A stretch of DNA of 64,000 nt from Antedon mediterranea (GCF_964355755.1 NC_092676.1:14800288-14864287); one strand, 5' to 3'. Shown: positions 1 through 11,309, counted from the first letter of the stretch. Numbers and translations: made by a program. The notes: generated by a model not told the origin, from the sequence alone.

Positions 1-1
1 C

Positions 2-208
<207 letters not shown>

Positions 209-242
209 GCAGTTATACAGTTCAATCAATTTCAAACCAAAC

Positions 243-258
243 GGCTCTTTTCAGAGCC
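243..258 (+). terminator. Histone mRNA 3' stem-loop of H4
   Basis: GGCTCTTTTCAGAGCC forms the 6-bp stem and 4-base loop bound by SLBP in replication-dependent histone mRNAs. It is preceded by CCAAAC and followed by ACCAC. A purine-rich stretch at about 269-280 (ACAAAAGGGAT) fits the histone downstream element that pairs with U7 snRNA. The same stem-loop follows H2A and H3 in this window. Confidence 0.95.
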
Positions 259-284
259 ACCACATGTACAAAAGGGATTTGTTT

Positions 285-1180
285 GCTAATGTGTCTCATT
301 ATTGTACCTTACAATCCACATTTCCTTGCTGTTGCACACGTCACAGTGCATAGATAATGCTATCAATTACACGAGAAATAACTCTCGGACTCAAATTAAT
401 TTAAAATGTCAGTACATCACCGGGCGGTTTTTGAATTTAAATATTTATTTCCAAAGGTATACTACAGTATAATATATCCGAATCAACATTGCACAATGTG
501 AATCGATGACCCTGTATACTGTATTAACATTTGATTTCACCATGCAAACAATATACAGTATTACATCATGATGCTCATGTTCATATTGGCCTACATAATA
601 TTGTTACTGTATAACCAAAACAATTTGGACTCTTATGACAATTTTATATTTAATATACGACGTTTTAAAGAAGCTATGCATGGTGTTTTCCATAAAAGAA
701 GACATCATGCTTGTACTACTACTATTGTTTCAGTGGGTGATATATGGTTAATATTTATTACCCAGGTTAATCATTATTTATGTAAGCATAAAATCGATAA
801 GGTACTTATACAGTACAGTAGTATTATGTACTTTGGTATAGTGAAATCAGGTTGAATTTTGGATATTTAACTGGTCTTACATTTATGAACAAATTGTTTT
901 ATGAATTTACTGTACATTGTTTTTCACATTTACAGATTAAAATTTTACGATGAATTCGAATTTAACCGTTGTTAAATTTGTAATTAGGTTACTTATTTTT
1001 TTATTGTAATCCTTTTCTGTTATCATAAAAGTGCAATTCAGCTTAAAAATGTTACTTTTTTCTGCTGCTAAATTTTATGAATGTATTTTTATGTACTGTA
1101 TATATTGAATAAAATATACCAGTGACATATAACCGTTGTGATGATATTTTGTAAATTTGCGCCAAAATAACAAAGAACGC
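285..1180. other. H4-H2A intergenic spacer
   Basis: No gene is recognised here. The stretch is AT-rich with CTGTACAGTA-type words. A 95-codon open frame at 568-855 has no family features. Most of it (about 470-1245) recurs at 9505-9809, 20538-20708 and 21068-21418, so this spacer has been duplicated and the copy then split by transposons. The words CACCGGGCGGTTT at about 418-430 match the 3' end of the SINE family described further on and may be a SINE scrap. Confidence 0.7.
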
Positions 1181-1184
1181 CTAC

Positions 1185-1292
1185 CCAATAGAACAACACA
1201 ATAAAAGTGATTACCGGCTACAGCGCGGACGACTGTGATTGGTCACAACAGTACACGATTTCCGTAATGCGAACCAAAGGCGGCTATAAAAT
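1185..1292 (+). promoter_or_regulatory. H2A promoter: CCAAT boxes and TATA box
   Basis: A CCAAT box lies at 1185-1189 (CTACCCAATAG), an inverted CCAAT (ATTGG) at 1238-1242, and a TATA box TATAAAAT at 1285-1292, about 64 bases before the H2A start codon. This is the layout expected for a replication-dependent histone promoter. The part up to about 1245, but not the TATA box, is duplicated at 21301-21418. Confidence 0.85.
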
Positions 1293-1355
1293 ACCGGGTA
1301 CTGTTGAATTTTCATTATTTTCGAATATACCGAAACACAATAGCAAGTAACAAGT

Positions 1356-1745
1356 ATGTCTGGACGTGGCAAAGGAGGAAAAGCTAAAGGAAAGGCCAAG
1401 AGCCGATCAAGCCGTGCTGGACTTCAGTTTCCAGTCGGTCGTGTTCACCGATTCTTGCGAAAAGGTAACTACGCATCCCGTGTCGGTGCTGGTGCCCCAG
1501 TTTACATGGCTGCCGTACTCGAATACTTGACTGCTGAAATCTTGGAGTTGGCTGGCAACGCTGCCCGTGATAACAAGAAGAGCAGAATCATCCCTCGTCA
1601 TCTTCAACTTGCCATTCGTAATGATGAAGAGTTGAACCGACTTCTCGGAAGTGTGACCATCGCACAGGGAGGTGTACTACCAAACATCCAAGCTGTACTT
1701 CTACCAAAGAAGACCCAGGCCAAAGCCGGGGCCAAAGCCAAGTAA
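1356..1745 (+). CDS. H2A: Histone H2A
   Basis: This is a complete intronless H2A of 129 residues. The N-terminal tail starts [16 protein letters not shown] and is followed by the histone fold ([20 protein letters not shown] onward). The acidic-patch residues are present (E in the [10 protein letters not shown] helix and the NDEELN run), and the docking segment [16 protein letters not shown] is canonical. The loop after NDEELN reads [10 protein letters not shown], where many animals have KLLGKVTIAQ. The tail is short (QAKAGAKAK) with no SQE/SQD motif, so it is a canonical H2A and not H2A.X. H2A dimerises with H2B in the nucleosome. The first ATG after the TATA box is used. A stem-loop follows the stop, as for its H4 and H3 neighbours. 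Confidence 0.98.
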   Translation: MSGRGKGGKAKGKAKSRSSRAGLQFPVGRVHRFLRKGNYASRVGAGAPVYMAAVLEYLTAEILELAGNAARDNKKSRIIPRHLQLAIRNDEELNRLLGSVTIAQGGVLPNIQAVLLPKKTQAKAGAKAK

Positions 1746-1780
1746 ATCATCGTACTGCTTACCGCATTCGCAAACCAAAC

Positions 1781-1796
1781 GGCTCTTTTCAGAGCC
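1781..1796 (+). terminator. Histone mRNA 3' stem-loop of H2A
   Basis: GGCTCTTTTCAGAGCC lies 36 bases after the H2A stop codon, in the context CCAAAC-stem-loop-ACCACT. The purine-rich CAAAAGAAATT at about 1806-1817 is a likely U7 pairing element. It is identical in stem and loop to the H4 and H3 copies. Confidence 0.95.
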
Positions 1797-1829
1797 ACCA
1801 CTTGTCCAAAAGAAATTGAATTAGCACAA

Positions 1830-2465
1830 AGTAACAATATAATAGAAACACAGTACTGTACTGTGATAACACCAAAACGCTAATTTATGTGTAAAATCTC
1901 TAAAGAGGGTTATTTTAATATTTTGCTTTCACCGTCATCTGCAACAGTTTTTCTTTTAGTATGTATTATTTATCCTCGACTTAACATTATTTACAGTACT
2001 ACTGTACTATTATAATACAGTATTTAAAAAGATATGGGCCTAGAAAAATGGATATATCAAAGGTTCATTACATTACATACATACATTATCGTCAGATAGC
2101 AGAAGCCTAAAATGCAACATACCTCATCTCAAACAAAAAAATGAAGATTAGTAAGATGAGTAAAATCAGACTTTTAATAGGCCATTTTGCAATTTTAATA
2201 AAGTTATTTACTTCTGTAAAAAAGAGAAAAACTAAATAATTATGTCACCTAAAAAATAAAAAGACAAAAGAAACGTTCAATTTTAACGGGAAAAAAAAAA
2301 CAGTTTAAAAACGCGCAATATCTTGGTCAGCTACGGAAGTGTTCTTAGCCACAGATTTCAACCAATATAATTCGTTTTGTTAATATGTTAATCAGACAAT
2401 AGTTTTGTGGAACTCCCGCCACATTGAAAAAAAAATGCGGACGTGTTCTAAACAGGAAAATTTAG
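1830..2465. other. H2A-H3 spacer
   Basis: AT-rich spacer without a supported gene. It holds short homopolymer runs and CAGTACTGTACTGT-type words near 1850 and 2000. Nothing else is recognised before the H3 promoter elements. Confidence 0.7.
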
Positions 2466-2565
2466 CCAATCACTTGATTCCTGTTTGAATAACAAAGAAA
2501 CACAAGTTTGCATCTAGCCAATCGTATTGCCTGTAGTTAATTACCTTTGCAAAGGTCCTTATAAA
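2466..2565 (+). promoter_or_regulatory. H3 promoter: two CCAAT boxes and TATA box
   Basis: CCAAT boxes lie at 2466-2470 (AGCCAATCAC) and 2518-2522 (AGCCAATCG). A TATA box (CCTTATAAACAC, TATAAA at 2560-2565) lies about 50 bases upstream of the H3 start codon. Confidence 0.85.
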
Positions 2566-2610
2566 CACACGAATTTACACAATTTTGATATCAATCAATT
2601 TATTAGTTGA

Positions 2611-3024
<414 letters not shown>

Positions 3025-3061
3025 GAGTAAGACGACAATTCTCCGTTTTCTCAAACCAAAA

Positions 3062-3077
3062 GGCTCTTTTCAGAGCC
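3062..3077 (+). terminator. Histone mRNA 3' stem-loop of H3
   Basis: GGCTCTTTTCAGAGCC begins 38 bases after the H3 stop. It is followed by ACCATATG and a purine-rich ACAAAAGAGATGA (about 3086-3098), the probable U7-binding downstream element. Confidence 0.95.
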
Positions 3078-3099
3078 ACCATATGTACAAAAGAGATGA

Positions 3100-3618
3100 A
3101 ATTAGCACTTTTCTACTTTATAACTCCAAATAAGCAAGCCATGATTCAACATTTCGTATTTTATTTGATCATCAGGAATGTAATACCATATTTTTTCCTC
3201 CATGGTACAGTAATACTAAAACATAATACCATATTATTCTATTCAGTATATAAACAGTACATTATAATAATCTAATCTGTATTTCATTCGGTAAAACTAT
3301 TTGCCTTTGTGAAAATACAACCTTTCATTTTTAACCTCATAGAATTAATTGTATCTGTACTAGTAATGTATACAGTATTCAGAATGAGAATTACATTTTT
3401 TTTACAATTAAATGAATGACATTAAATATGCACATTTACTATTCTAGATAAGAATAAAATAAATGTACTGGCTGTGTTCATACATAATTAAAAACGATTT
3501 ACAGAGATTCATGAAACATTTTTGTTACATTAAAAAATAATTATTTTTTTCAGTTTGATATTTTATAACATATTGAAAAACCACTTGTATTGTACTGTAT
3601 TTATGTTATGCAAGACAA
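3100..3618. other. AT-rich region downstream of H3
   Basis: No gene or repeat family is recognised. Open frames overlapping the H3 3' end are out-of-frame shadows. Confidence 0.6.
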
Positions 3619-3626
3619 GACATCAG

Positions 3627-4542
3627 GGCGCTAGTTCCGTTTCGCACCTGTTTTTATTTCGACTTCCTTTTGACTCCAAATTGTTAAGCAACTTATTGTG
3701 AATACCACACCTTAAAATTGGGCCTCATAAGTACTTTTATGAAGAAGAATCACATAAAAAGTAACAAATAAATCCTTAAATTGATGATTTTACAGACATG
3801 TTTCTCGCATACCGTTCGCGAATTTAGAATAGGCATACTCGAAGTTCAATATTTTCGTTTCTATGGAGCGCCAAAAGAGCAACAACAATAGATGGTTACA
3901 AACTCAGTGGAATGCGTCTTCTTATTATTTATTATTGAAATACACGTTTAATTTTAATATATTTTGTCAATAAAAATGCTTTAACATTTTACTGCTAACA
4001 GTGCTGTTTTCAAATAGCAACCTACCCTAGGCCTAACTAATAGTAAGACTATAGACTAAGAGGAATATTATTTAGGCCTAGATCAGGTATACCTCTACTC
4101 TACAGCATGCAGTAGTGTTATATGATGATGAATTTGTCGATTTTCATTCCTAAAAGTTCCTGCAAAAACCATGTACAGTATCAACAGTAATATTTTTGTT
4201 GCATTGACATTGACAAAATATGATAAAATTGAACGTAATTTTCACCAATAAATGCATTAAATATACGCAATTTACTGAGTTTTTAGCACTCTGTTATGAT
4301 TACTCTTTTGGCGCTCCATAGAAACAACAACATTGAACATGGAGTATGCGAAATTCACAAACCGATGTGCGAGAAACACGTCTGTAAATTCATCAATTTA
4401 AAGGATTTATTTTTTACTTTTTGTGTGATATCCTTCGTAAAAGTATTTTTGAGGCCTAATTCTAAGGTGTGGTACTCACGATAAAGCTACTTAACCAATT
4501 TTGAGTCGAAATAAACGACAGGTGCGAAACGGAACTAGCGCC
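3627..4542. mobile_element. Inverted-repeat DNA element (MITE/foldback) with 8-bp target duplication
   Basis: The element begins GGCGCTAGTTCCGTTTCGC and ends with the inverse complement (CGGAACTAGCGCC). The inverted match continues for about 250 bp on each side: 3627-3885 pairs with 4302-4542, for example TTTCTATGGAGCGCCAAAAG with CTTTTGGCGCTCCATAGAAA. It is flanked on both sides by GACATCAG (3619-3626 and 4543-4550), an 8-bp target-site duplication. No transposase frame is present, so it is non-autonomous. An 8-bp duplication suits hAT-like and some other superfamilies; the GGCGC terminus does not let me choose. Confidence 0.85.
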
Positions 4543-4798
4543 GACATCAGATTATTGATTACAATAGACACCAAATAGTTCACATTATGAGGTACATTTT
4601 CAGTTGTTATCCTACCTTTTGTGTTCGTAAAGTACACCATTGTATTGGTGGTAGGTACAAAATAAAGCATACTGTACATACAATACAACTACTGTACTTT
4701 AAAAAATTTAACTTGTCTTCTTCCCTCCAAATGTTAACAAAGAAAGAACAAGTATACTTTTGTTTTTGAACATTCAATAAATTGCGCGCAGTCAACAA

Positions 4799-4866
4799 CC
4801 AATGAATGCCCGTCGACAAGCGAGCCTAACTGGAAAACCTCATTTGCATACCGAAGTCAATAAATA
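4799..4866 (+). promoter_or_regulatory. H2B promoter (CCAAT, H2B octamer, TATA-like box)
   Basis: The order is CCAAT at 4799-4803, the H2B-specific octamer context CTCATTTGCATAC at 4839-4851 (octamer ATTTGCAT at 4842-4849), and an AATAAATA TATA-like box at 4859-4866. An ATG follows at 4935. ATTTGCAT upstream of a TATA box is the classic mark of animal H2B promoters and distinguishes it from the H2A and H3 promoters in this window. Confidence 0.8.
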
Positions 4867-4934
4867 CACTGGGCGATGTTGAAATCTTCACTTGATTGAT
4901 TACTTTACTCGTATTGATTGTAAATACGAAAATC

Positions 4935-4994
4935 ATGCCACCAAAAACTTTATCCGGTACACAGCAGCTCAAATGCCCGAGGCTCCATTCGTGA
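4935..4994 (+). pseudogene. H2B: Histone H2B stub: start codon and first codons, then element sequence
   Basis: The ATG at 4935 is followed by CCA CCA AAA (MPPK), the start typical of echinoderm H2B, at the right distance from the octamer-TATA promoter. From 4947 on the sequence is the arm of a large inverted repeat also present at 8778 in reverse. The frame then reads unrelated residues and stops at 4992-4994 (TGA). No H2B histone fold is found on either side of the inverted repeat in this window. I infer an H2B gene truncated by insertion or rearrangement. That MPPK is real H2B rests on the promoter context, since four residues alone would prove nothing. Confidence 0.65.
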
Positions 4995-5559
4995 TTAACA
5001 ATGTTGATAATACAAACACATTCACGATAACGAATGACTTTTATTTTATAATTGAAATATATCTTTATTTTGGAATAAAAAATAACACCAACAAAAACAC
5101 TTAAAATAACCAACAGCAGATTTGTATTTTAGAGTAAGATTTTGAACAATCAATATTATATCAAAATCATTATTTCGATCAAAATAATATAATTTAAGAA
5201 TATTTTTCAGATAAACTAAATAATTACACTCATAATGATCGACACCGGTACCGATTATTGTACATTATTATTATAACTCGATTTAAATATTGTTTTAATT
5301 ACACACTAGACACTTAGTGATATGTCTATATGAAAAAAGGCAACGAAATCTAAATTTGCAACATTTTTTAACATAACATAATAGTAAAGTAAATAATAGT
5401 TCGAATTCAACATAATCATTTAGAGAATTGGTAAGGTATAGATTAGATCGATCGATTGCACACTATTACTGTATTTTTAACTCAATTTAAATTTAAAAAA
5501 AGTAACCGTTTTCATGTGAATTAGACTGATAAAAACCAACAAATAACTTAATCTGCCAA

Positions 5560-6370
5560 CATTTTAAACATCGTTACTTGTCCATAATGGATCGACTACT
5601 GTATCGATTACTGCACATTGTTTTACTTTAACTGAAACAGTCAAATTTTTAATTGTTATTGTACTAACATTAGACAGTGATATCTGATAAAAAGCAACAT
5701 TAATTAATATTAATAATACTGAACCAAATTAAATATCGTTACTTATCCACAATGGATCGACTACTGTATTGATTATTGCACATTATTTACTAACTAACAT
5801 AAGAATTAAAGTGATATCTGATAAAACGCAACAAACTGAATCGAATTAAATATCGTTACTTATCCATAATGGATCGACTACTGTATTGATTACTGCACAT
5901 TATTTTACTATAACTGCCCAAGTCAAATTTAAAATTGTTACTGTACTAACATTAGACAGTGATATCTGATAAAATGCAACATACTCAGGTCCAAATTAAA
6001 TATCGTTACTTATCCATAATGGATCGACTACTGTATCGATTATTGCACATTATTTTACTATAACTGCCAAAGTCAAATTTAAAATTGTTACTGTACTAAT
6101 ATTATACAGTGATATCTGATAAAATGCAACATACTCAGGACCAAATTAAATAGGCCTATCGTTACTTATCCATAATGGATTGACTACTGTATCGATTACT
6201 CCACATTATTTTACTATAACTGCCCAAGTCAAATTTAAAATTGTTACTGTACTAACATTATACAGTGATATCTTATAAAAGGCAACATTAATAATACTGG
6301 ACAAAATTAAATATCGTTACTTATCCACAATGGATCGACTACTGTATTGATTATATGCACATTATTTTTC
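5560..6370. repeat. Tandem repeats of about 120-160 bp in the left arm
   Basis: At least six units share the core TATCGTTACTTATCCATAAT, then GGATCGACTACTGTAT, GATTACTGCACATTATTTT and AGTGATATCTGATAAAA. Units start near 5567, 5739, 5850, 5999, 6160 and 6311. They vary by small deletions. The right arm holds the same unit inverted. Confidence 0.85.
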
Positions 6371-6854
6371 TCTAACTGAACCCAGGTCGAATATTTTACA
6401 TGCAGTGTAACTACCGACACACTGTAAAAGCACAATTGAGCAAAGACATCGAGGTTACTGTATGCATTAAATAACTGAATATTGTACATTCATCATATTC
6501 CATTACTAGCTGAACAAAATACACGATATAATAAAACTATTGGATTTCTTTTTACATGATTTGTGAATTTATTTATAAATTTGATTATATCACACTGTAA
6601 TGATACTGGATTCTTCTTGCCAACTATCTATGGATCAAAATAGTTCAGTATTTATATTTGATATATTATACAATATTTACTTCAAAACTGTCAAATGTTT
6701 TATGTAAACGATTAAAAACTATTAAATCAGCCGTAATGCATAATCTTTTGAGTTTTTCTATTCGTCATCATCACAGTCACTTTCACTGTCATCACTCCAA
6801 GGTTGGTCATCATCGATTTCAGCTTCAAAATCTATTATTTCAAGTTCTTCATCA

Positions 6855-7405
6855 TCACTTTGTTCCAATATTGATTCCTGCATCAGTATCGTCAAGAACT
6901 GTGTTTGATTCAGCACTTTGTTCCCAGTGTGGATCACTAGTCAACGTATCTGGTAGAGCATTTCCATTAAACCATTTAGGTACATACCTTCCATCACCAT
7001 TATCAACCCATCCACAGTTTAATGGGTTACTGTAGGTTTTGTGTTAGATACATAATTTGCCCTCAACAGATGCTGGGTGATTGTGATTTCACATGGTGGC
7101 AATGACGAACAGTTGATCTTCTTGAATTTCTTCTTTCCAGTTGTCATTTTGCGAAACGATTGGTACCTGGCCTCATTAATACTGTTCATGCTTTTAAACC
7201 CATATATCTTGCATACATAGGCAGTGACTGCGGGTTTGTCCATCCTGTCACCACAAAGCGATTTTAATGCAGCAACATGTTTCTTGTCCTTCACTAAATA
7301 ATATGTAAATGGGATTGAATTGCCTTTGCGGTAAAATCCAGTATCTTTACAGTGTGATATAATCAAATTTATAAATGACACTGTCACAGCACTGTCACAA
7401 ATCAT
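6855..7405 (-). pseudogene. Decayed ORF in the centre of the palindrome (unknown transposon-associated family)
   Basis: The - strand frame 7405-7019 encodes 128 residues including KSLCGDRMDKPAVTAYVCKI, RYQSFRK, LPPC and ITQHLLRANYVS. After a one-base shift near 7020 the frame continues with CGWVDNGDGRYVPKWFNG and stops at 6855-6857. The order (VCxIYG, then RYxxF, then LPPC..HLLRANY, then CGW...W) resembles, from memory, the C-terminal part of large uncharacterised proteins repeated in many invertebrate genomes, which I think are mobile-element linked. I do not know a function. The start of the frame lies inside the inverted-repeat arm. Confidence 0.45.
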
Positions 7406-7619
7406 GTAAAAAGAAATCCAATAGCCCCTATTGGTTTTATTATATCGACGTGTATTCTGTTCACTAGTAATGGAATATGAGGAATGTACAATATTTAGTT
7501 ATTTAATGCATACAGCCAGTAACCTCGATGTCTTTGCTCAATTGTGCTTTTACAGTGTGTCGGTAGTTACACTGCATGTAAAATATTCGACCTGGGTTGT
7601 TCAGTTAGAGATAAGTAAC

Positions 7620-8175
7620 GATATTTAATTTGGTTCAGTGTTATTAATGTAACAATTTTAAATTTGATTTGGGCAGTTATAGTAAAATAATGTGCAATAA
7701 TAGATACAGTAGTCGATCCATTATGGATAAGTAACGATATTTAATTTGGTCCTGAGTATGTTGCAGATATCACTGTCTATAAATGTTAGTACAGTAACAA
7801 TTTTAAATTTGACTTGGGCAGTTATAGTAAAATAATGTGCAGTAATCAATACAGTAGTCGATCCATTATGGATAAGTAACGATATTTAATTCGATTCAGT
7901 TTGTTGCGTTTTATCAGATATCACTTTCTTATGTTAGTTAGTAAAATAATGTGCAATAATCAATACAGTAGTCGATCCATTGTGGATAAGTAACGATATT
8001 TAATTTGGTTCAGTATTATTAATATTAATTAATGTTGCCTTTTATCAGATATCACTGTCTAATGTTAGTACAGTAACAATTAAAAGTTTGACTTTGGTTC
8101 AGTTAAAGTAAAACAATGTGCAGTAATCGATACAGTAGTCGATCCATTATGGACAAGTAACGATGTTTAAAATGT
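7620..8175. repeat. Tandem repeats in the right arm (inverse of the left-arm units)
   Basis: About four units in inverse orientation, recognised by ATGGATAAGTAACGATATTT and GTCGATCCAT, near 7610, 7725, 7865, 7980 and 8145. There are fewer units than in the left arm, so the arms have changed in copy number since the palindrome formed. Confidence 0.8.
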
Positions 8176-8778
8176 TGGCAGATTAAGTTTATTGTTGGTT
8201 TTTATCAGTCTAATTCACATGAAAACGGTTACTTTTTTAAAATTTAAATTGAGTTAAAAATACAGTAATAGTGTGCAATCGATCGATCTAATTTATACCT
8301 TACCAATTCTCTAAATGATTATGTTGAATTCGAACTATTATTTACTTTACTATTATGTTATGTTAAAAATGTTGCAAATTTAGATTTCGTTGCCTTTTTT
8401 CATATAGACATATCACTATAGTGTCTAGTGTGTAATTAAAACAATATTTAAATCGAGTTATAATAATAATTTACAATAATAGGTACCGGTGTCGAGTGTA
8501 ATTATTTAGTTTATCTGAAAAATATTCTTAAATTATATTATTTTGATCGAAATAATGATTTTGATATAATATTGATTGTTCAAAATGTTACCCTAAAATA
8601 CAAATCTGCTGTTGGTTATTTTAAGTGTTTTTGTTGATGTTATTTTTTATTCCAAAATAAAGATATATTTCAATTATAAAATAAAAGTCATTCGTTATCG
8701 TGAATGTGTTTGTATTATCAACATTGTTAATCACGAATGGAGCCTCGGGCATTTGAGCTGCTGTGTACCGGATAAAGT

Positions 8779-9500
8779 GAAAAAAAAATGTACAGGCTGT
8801 GACCCGGCAGCAATGTCGAATATTGCATCTCACCCTAATACGCACCTAACTACATCATCAAACCTTTTGTATCTTTTCACATGAATAAATCTTCCGGGCG
8901 CCCGGTCTATCAATCTCAAATATTATTTCATTATACAACATTATACACTACAGCAGAAATATGTTGATAGCCGAATTAGAAGTAAAGGAATGAATTATAA
9001 TTCAATGTTGGAAATTGTGTTGCGTCAAAGAATATATATTCTTTGGTTGCGTCTAACTCATTCGTCCATAGTTACTATAAGGGTTTTATTTTTATTCCAA
9101 TGGCCTATATTTTTTAATAAACTTTGTTCACAGATGGTGACCATAAACAAAAGCAAATGCGGACAATAAAGGGCCCTCAAATACTATGATTTAGACAATA
9201 GGCCTAGCCCCAGGTCTTAGTCACAGAAATCAGCGCACACATGCAGCTGGCCCCAGCCTGGCAAACAATACTCATATATCGAGGCTACAGGTTATGCGCC
9301 TCTTTTGAAACGGTAAATTTCTGTGGCCGTATTCACCAATCACACTTAAGTGAGATATTTAGGGTTTCACTTAAGTGGTATTCACAAAGGGTTTAAGGTT
9401 AAGGGATACCCTTAACTTGGTCTATTTACCCCTTAACTATATTCAATACCTTGTTTGTGCTGAAGATTCTGTATGTGCGAGTACTATAGTCTAGGCTAGG
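8779..9500. other. Unassigned region between the palindrome and the spacer copy
   Basis: No gene is recognised. At 9330-9440 there are short internal repeats around CACTTAAGTG and AAGGGATACCCTTAA that can fold back locally. No histone H2B coding sequence resumes here. Confidence 0.5.
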
Positions 9501-9504
9501 TAGA

Positions 9505-9809
9505 GATGCTCCGAATCAACATTGCTGCACAACGTGAATCTACATTATTCTCCCTCATGAGGGCGATCGAAGTACTGTATGTACTGTAACAGTTCTTTTC
9601 AGAAATAATTATACTGTATATTACATGGTGGTGGGCCGCAAACTATTTCAACATTTGATTTCACCATGCAAACAATATAAATACATCATGATGCTCATGT
9701 TCACATTGGCCTATAATAGTGTTACTGTATAACAAAACAAATACAATTTGGACTCTTTTACAATGTTATATTTAATATAATACATTTTAAAGAAGTTTAA
9801 ATGGTGTTG
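9505..9809. repeat. Copy of the H4-H2A spacer, left piece
   Basis: It matches about 478-690. Shared words include CCGAATCAACATTGC, TTTGATTTCACCATGCAAAC, ATCATGATGCTCATGTTCA and AATTTGGACTCTT. The match breaks at the MULE insertion at 9810 and resumes at 20538. Confidence 0.85.
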
Positions 9810-10100
9810 GATCTAGGCCAGTTTGCCGACTCCCAATTTAAATCAAATAGCCTAATCGGCACATGGAAAACCCACATTGCCGGCAATAATAAAACTATGA
9901 AAAATCATACTTTAATAAATGATTTGTATTAACTAACTTAGATACCTTGGTGTTTTGAAATGTTTTTTTCATACGCAAAAAAGAAATAATCACACGCACG
10001 AACCCAGCTAAGTCAGCGATCGCTAGGCCTAGCTAGCTAAGCTATACAGCCAATGGAATATTAATTATTTTTAAATACAACACTAAATTACAAATACAAT
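9810..10100. repeat. MULE left terminal inverted repeat
   Basis: It pairs with 20528 back to 20287 and, across the LTR element, with 14407 back to about 14280. Shared blocks include CAATAATAAAACTATGAAAA, GTTTTGAAATGTTTTTTTC, GCTAAGTCAGCGATCGCTAG and AGCTATACAGCC. The right copy carries about 80 extra bases between AGCTATACAGCC and the AATATTAATTATTTTTA block, and about 25 extra bases near the tip. Confidence 0.88.
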
Positions 10101-10254
10101 CGGAACATATTTATGTACATTTTAAATACCTTATATTAAACTGAACATCGTACATACTATAAATTAAACTGTGGTTCAGTCTGAAAGTGTAATAAATAGA
10201 AATAAGCCGTATGTACTGATTGCTTATTATTTTTTTTATTGTATATTGATCGTT

Positions 10255-10720
10255 TTATTTAAGTGGACTAGGTACAGGAGTTGACACTTAAGAATGACGG
10301 ATCTTCAATTAGACTCTAAAAATAAACATTTTTGCATTGGTTTTACAGGTGTACTCATTATGTTAATTAAGTATAGGTGAGACATATATTGACCTTTGAC
10401 CCTTTCTTAAGGGGTCATGGTACAGGATTTGGCACTTAAGAATTACGTTTTCTCAGTTGGGTAAATGTACTTATTGTATTGCCCAAGGTTCCATGTACTC
10501 GACCATGCTAATTAAAATGCTAATTAGCGCTAATTAGTGGCTTTCTTAAGTGGACTAGGTACAGGAGTTGACACTTAAGAATTACGGATCTTCAATTAGA
10601 CCCTTAAAATAAACATTTTAACATTGGTTTCATTTATGTACTCGATTATGCTAATTAAATCAAATTTTGGGGTGTTTTGAGCGCCCTCCCTAGAGTTGGT
10701 ACAGGGGCGGGAACTTAAGA
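10255..10720. repeat. Direct repeats of about 140-150 bp inside the MULE
   Basis: Units near 10260, 10400, 10545 and, degenerate, 10690 share GGTACAGGAGTTGACACTTAA, GATCTTCAATTAGA and ATGCTAATTA. No coding function is seen. Confidence 0.75.
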
Positions 10721-11309
10721 ATGGCTGTTTGATGGTCCCTGGACCCCACTTGACATATTCTATGCCTCAGACCTTTTGTACTCGCAATGCTAAACAAATC
10801 TTCATGGGCTCCCGGACTAAGATGGCTATTGAAGATCTAACACCTATGCTACGTGCGCGTTTGTTCTTTTGTGGCAATGGCGGGCCGGTTACATAATAAT
10901 ATCGCTTCCCTATGTATAGCGCGAAGCGCATTATGAATGGCGTCTTCTTTCATGTATTTTCCCCCTAAATCAAAGCGATGGAAATCGCGCTTATCTGGGA
11001 GGGGTGACTACAAACTAGTTTATAAGGGGTAACATGGATTGTTTTCTCTATCACTTACCATTTGGTTCAGATATACTTGATATTACATTGCTGACAAACT
11101 TAATTCGTATTTTATAATGGATGGACCAACTGTTTATACCGAGGGTTTCAACATTCCAAAGATAAGACGGCAGGAGACGGAAAACAGTATTGGAAATGTA
11201 TAAAAGGACATGTTCTGGAAGGGTCCACACCATGGGTGAAGGGGACGCACTTTTTGTTAGTATGGCTACTCCACATAGCCTATGGCTACTCCACATAGCC
11301 ATGAAGTGG

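Larger units (their letters stand above)
4947..8778. mobile_element. 3.8-kb palindromic (foldback) element
   Basis: The left arm (4947 to about 6613) and the right arm (about 7331 to 8778) are inverse complements over most of their length. The outer ends ACTTTATCCGGTACACAGCA and its complement match, as do inner ends around CCAGTATC..GTGTGATATAATC. The arms differ in the number of internal tandem repeats (left about 1.67 kb, right about 1.45 kb). A central unpaired segment of about 0.7 kb carries a decayed frame on the - strand. I could not find a target-site duplication. Mirror-image ORFs in the two arms (4826-5113 and 8612-8884) are a product of the symmetry and show no protein family. Confidence 0.85.

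Noticed and set aside
568-855. 95-codon ORF in the H4-H2A spacer
   Set aside because: No family features, AT-rich composition, and its duplicate at 9.7/20.6 kb is broken by insertions without trace of selection.
4826-5113. Mirror ORFs at 4826-5113 (-) and 8612-8884 (+)
   Set aside because: Their similarity comes from the inverted-repeat arms; no protein domain is recognisable.
6658-7035. 125-codon + strand ORF in the palindrome centre
   Set aside because: Antisense to the better-supported decayed frame on the - strand; His-rich by composition.
7019-7405. Intact small gene on the - strand
   Set aside because: The conserved-looking frame continues after a one-base shift, so the 128-codon ORF is a fragment.
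9590-9612. Possible histone stem-loop in the spacer copy (GTTCTTTTCAGAAAT)
   Set aside because: The stem is largely lost and it is not preceded by a histone coding end.
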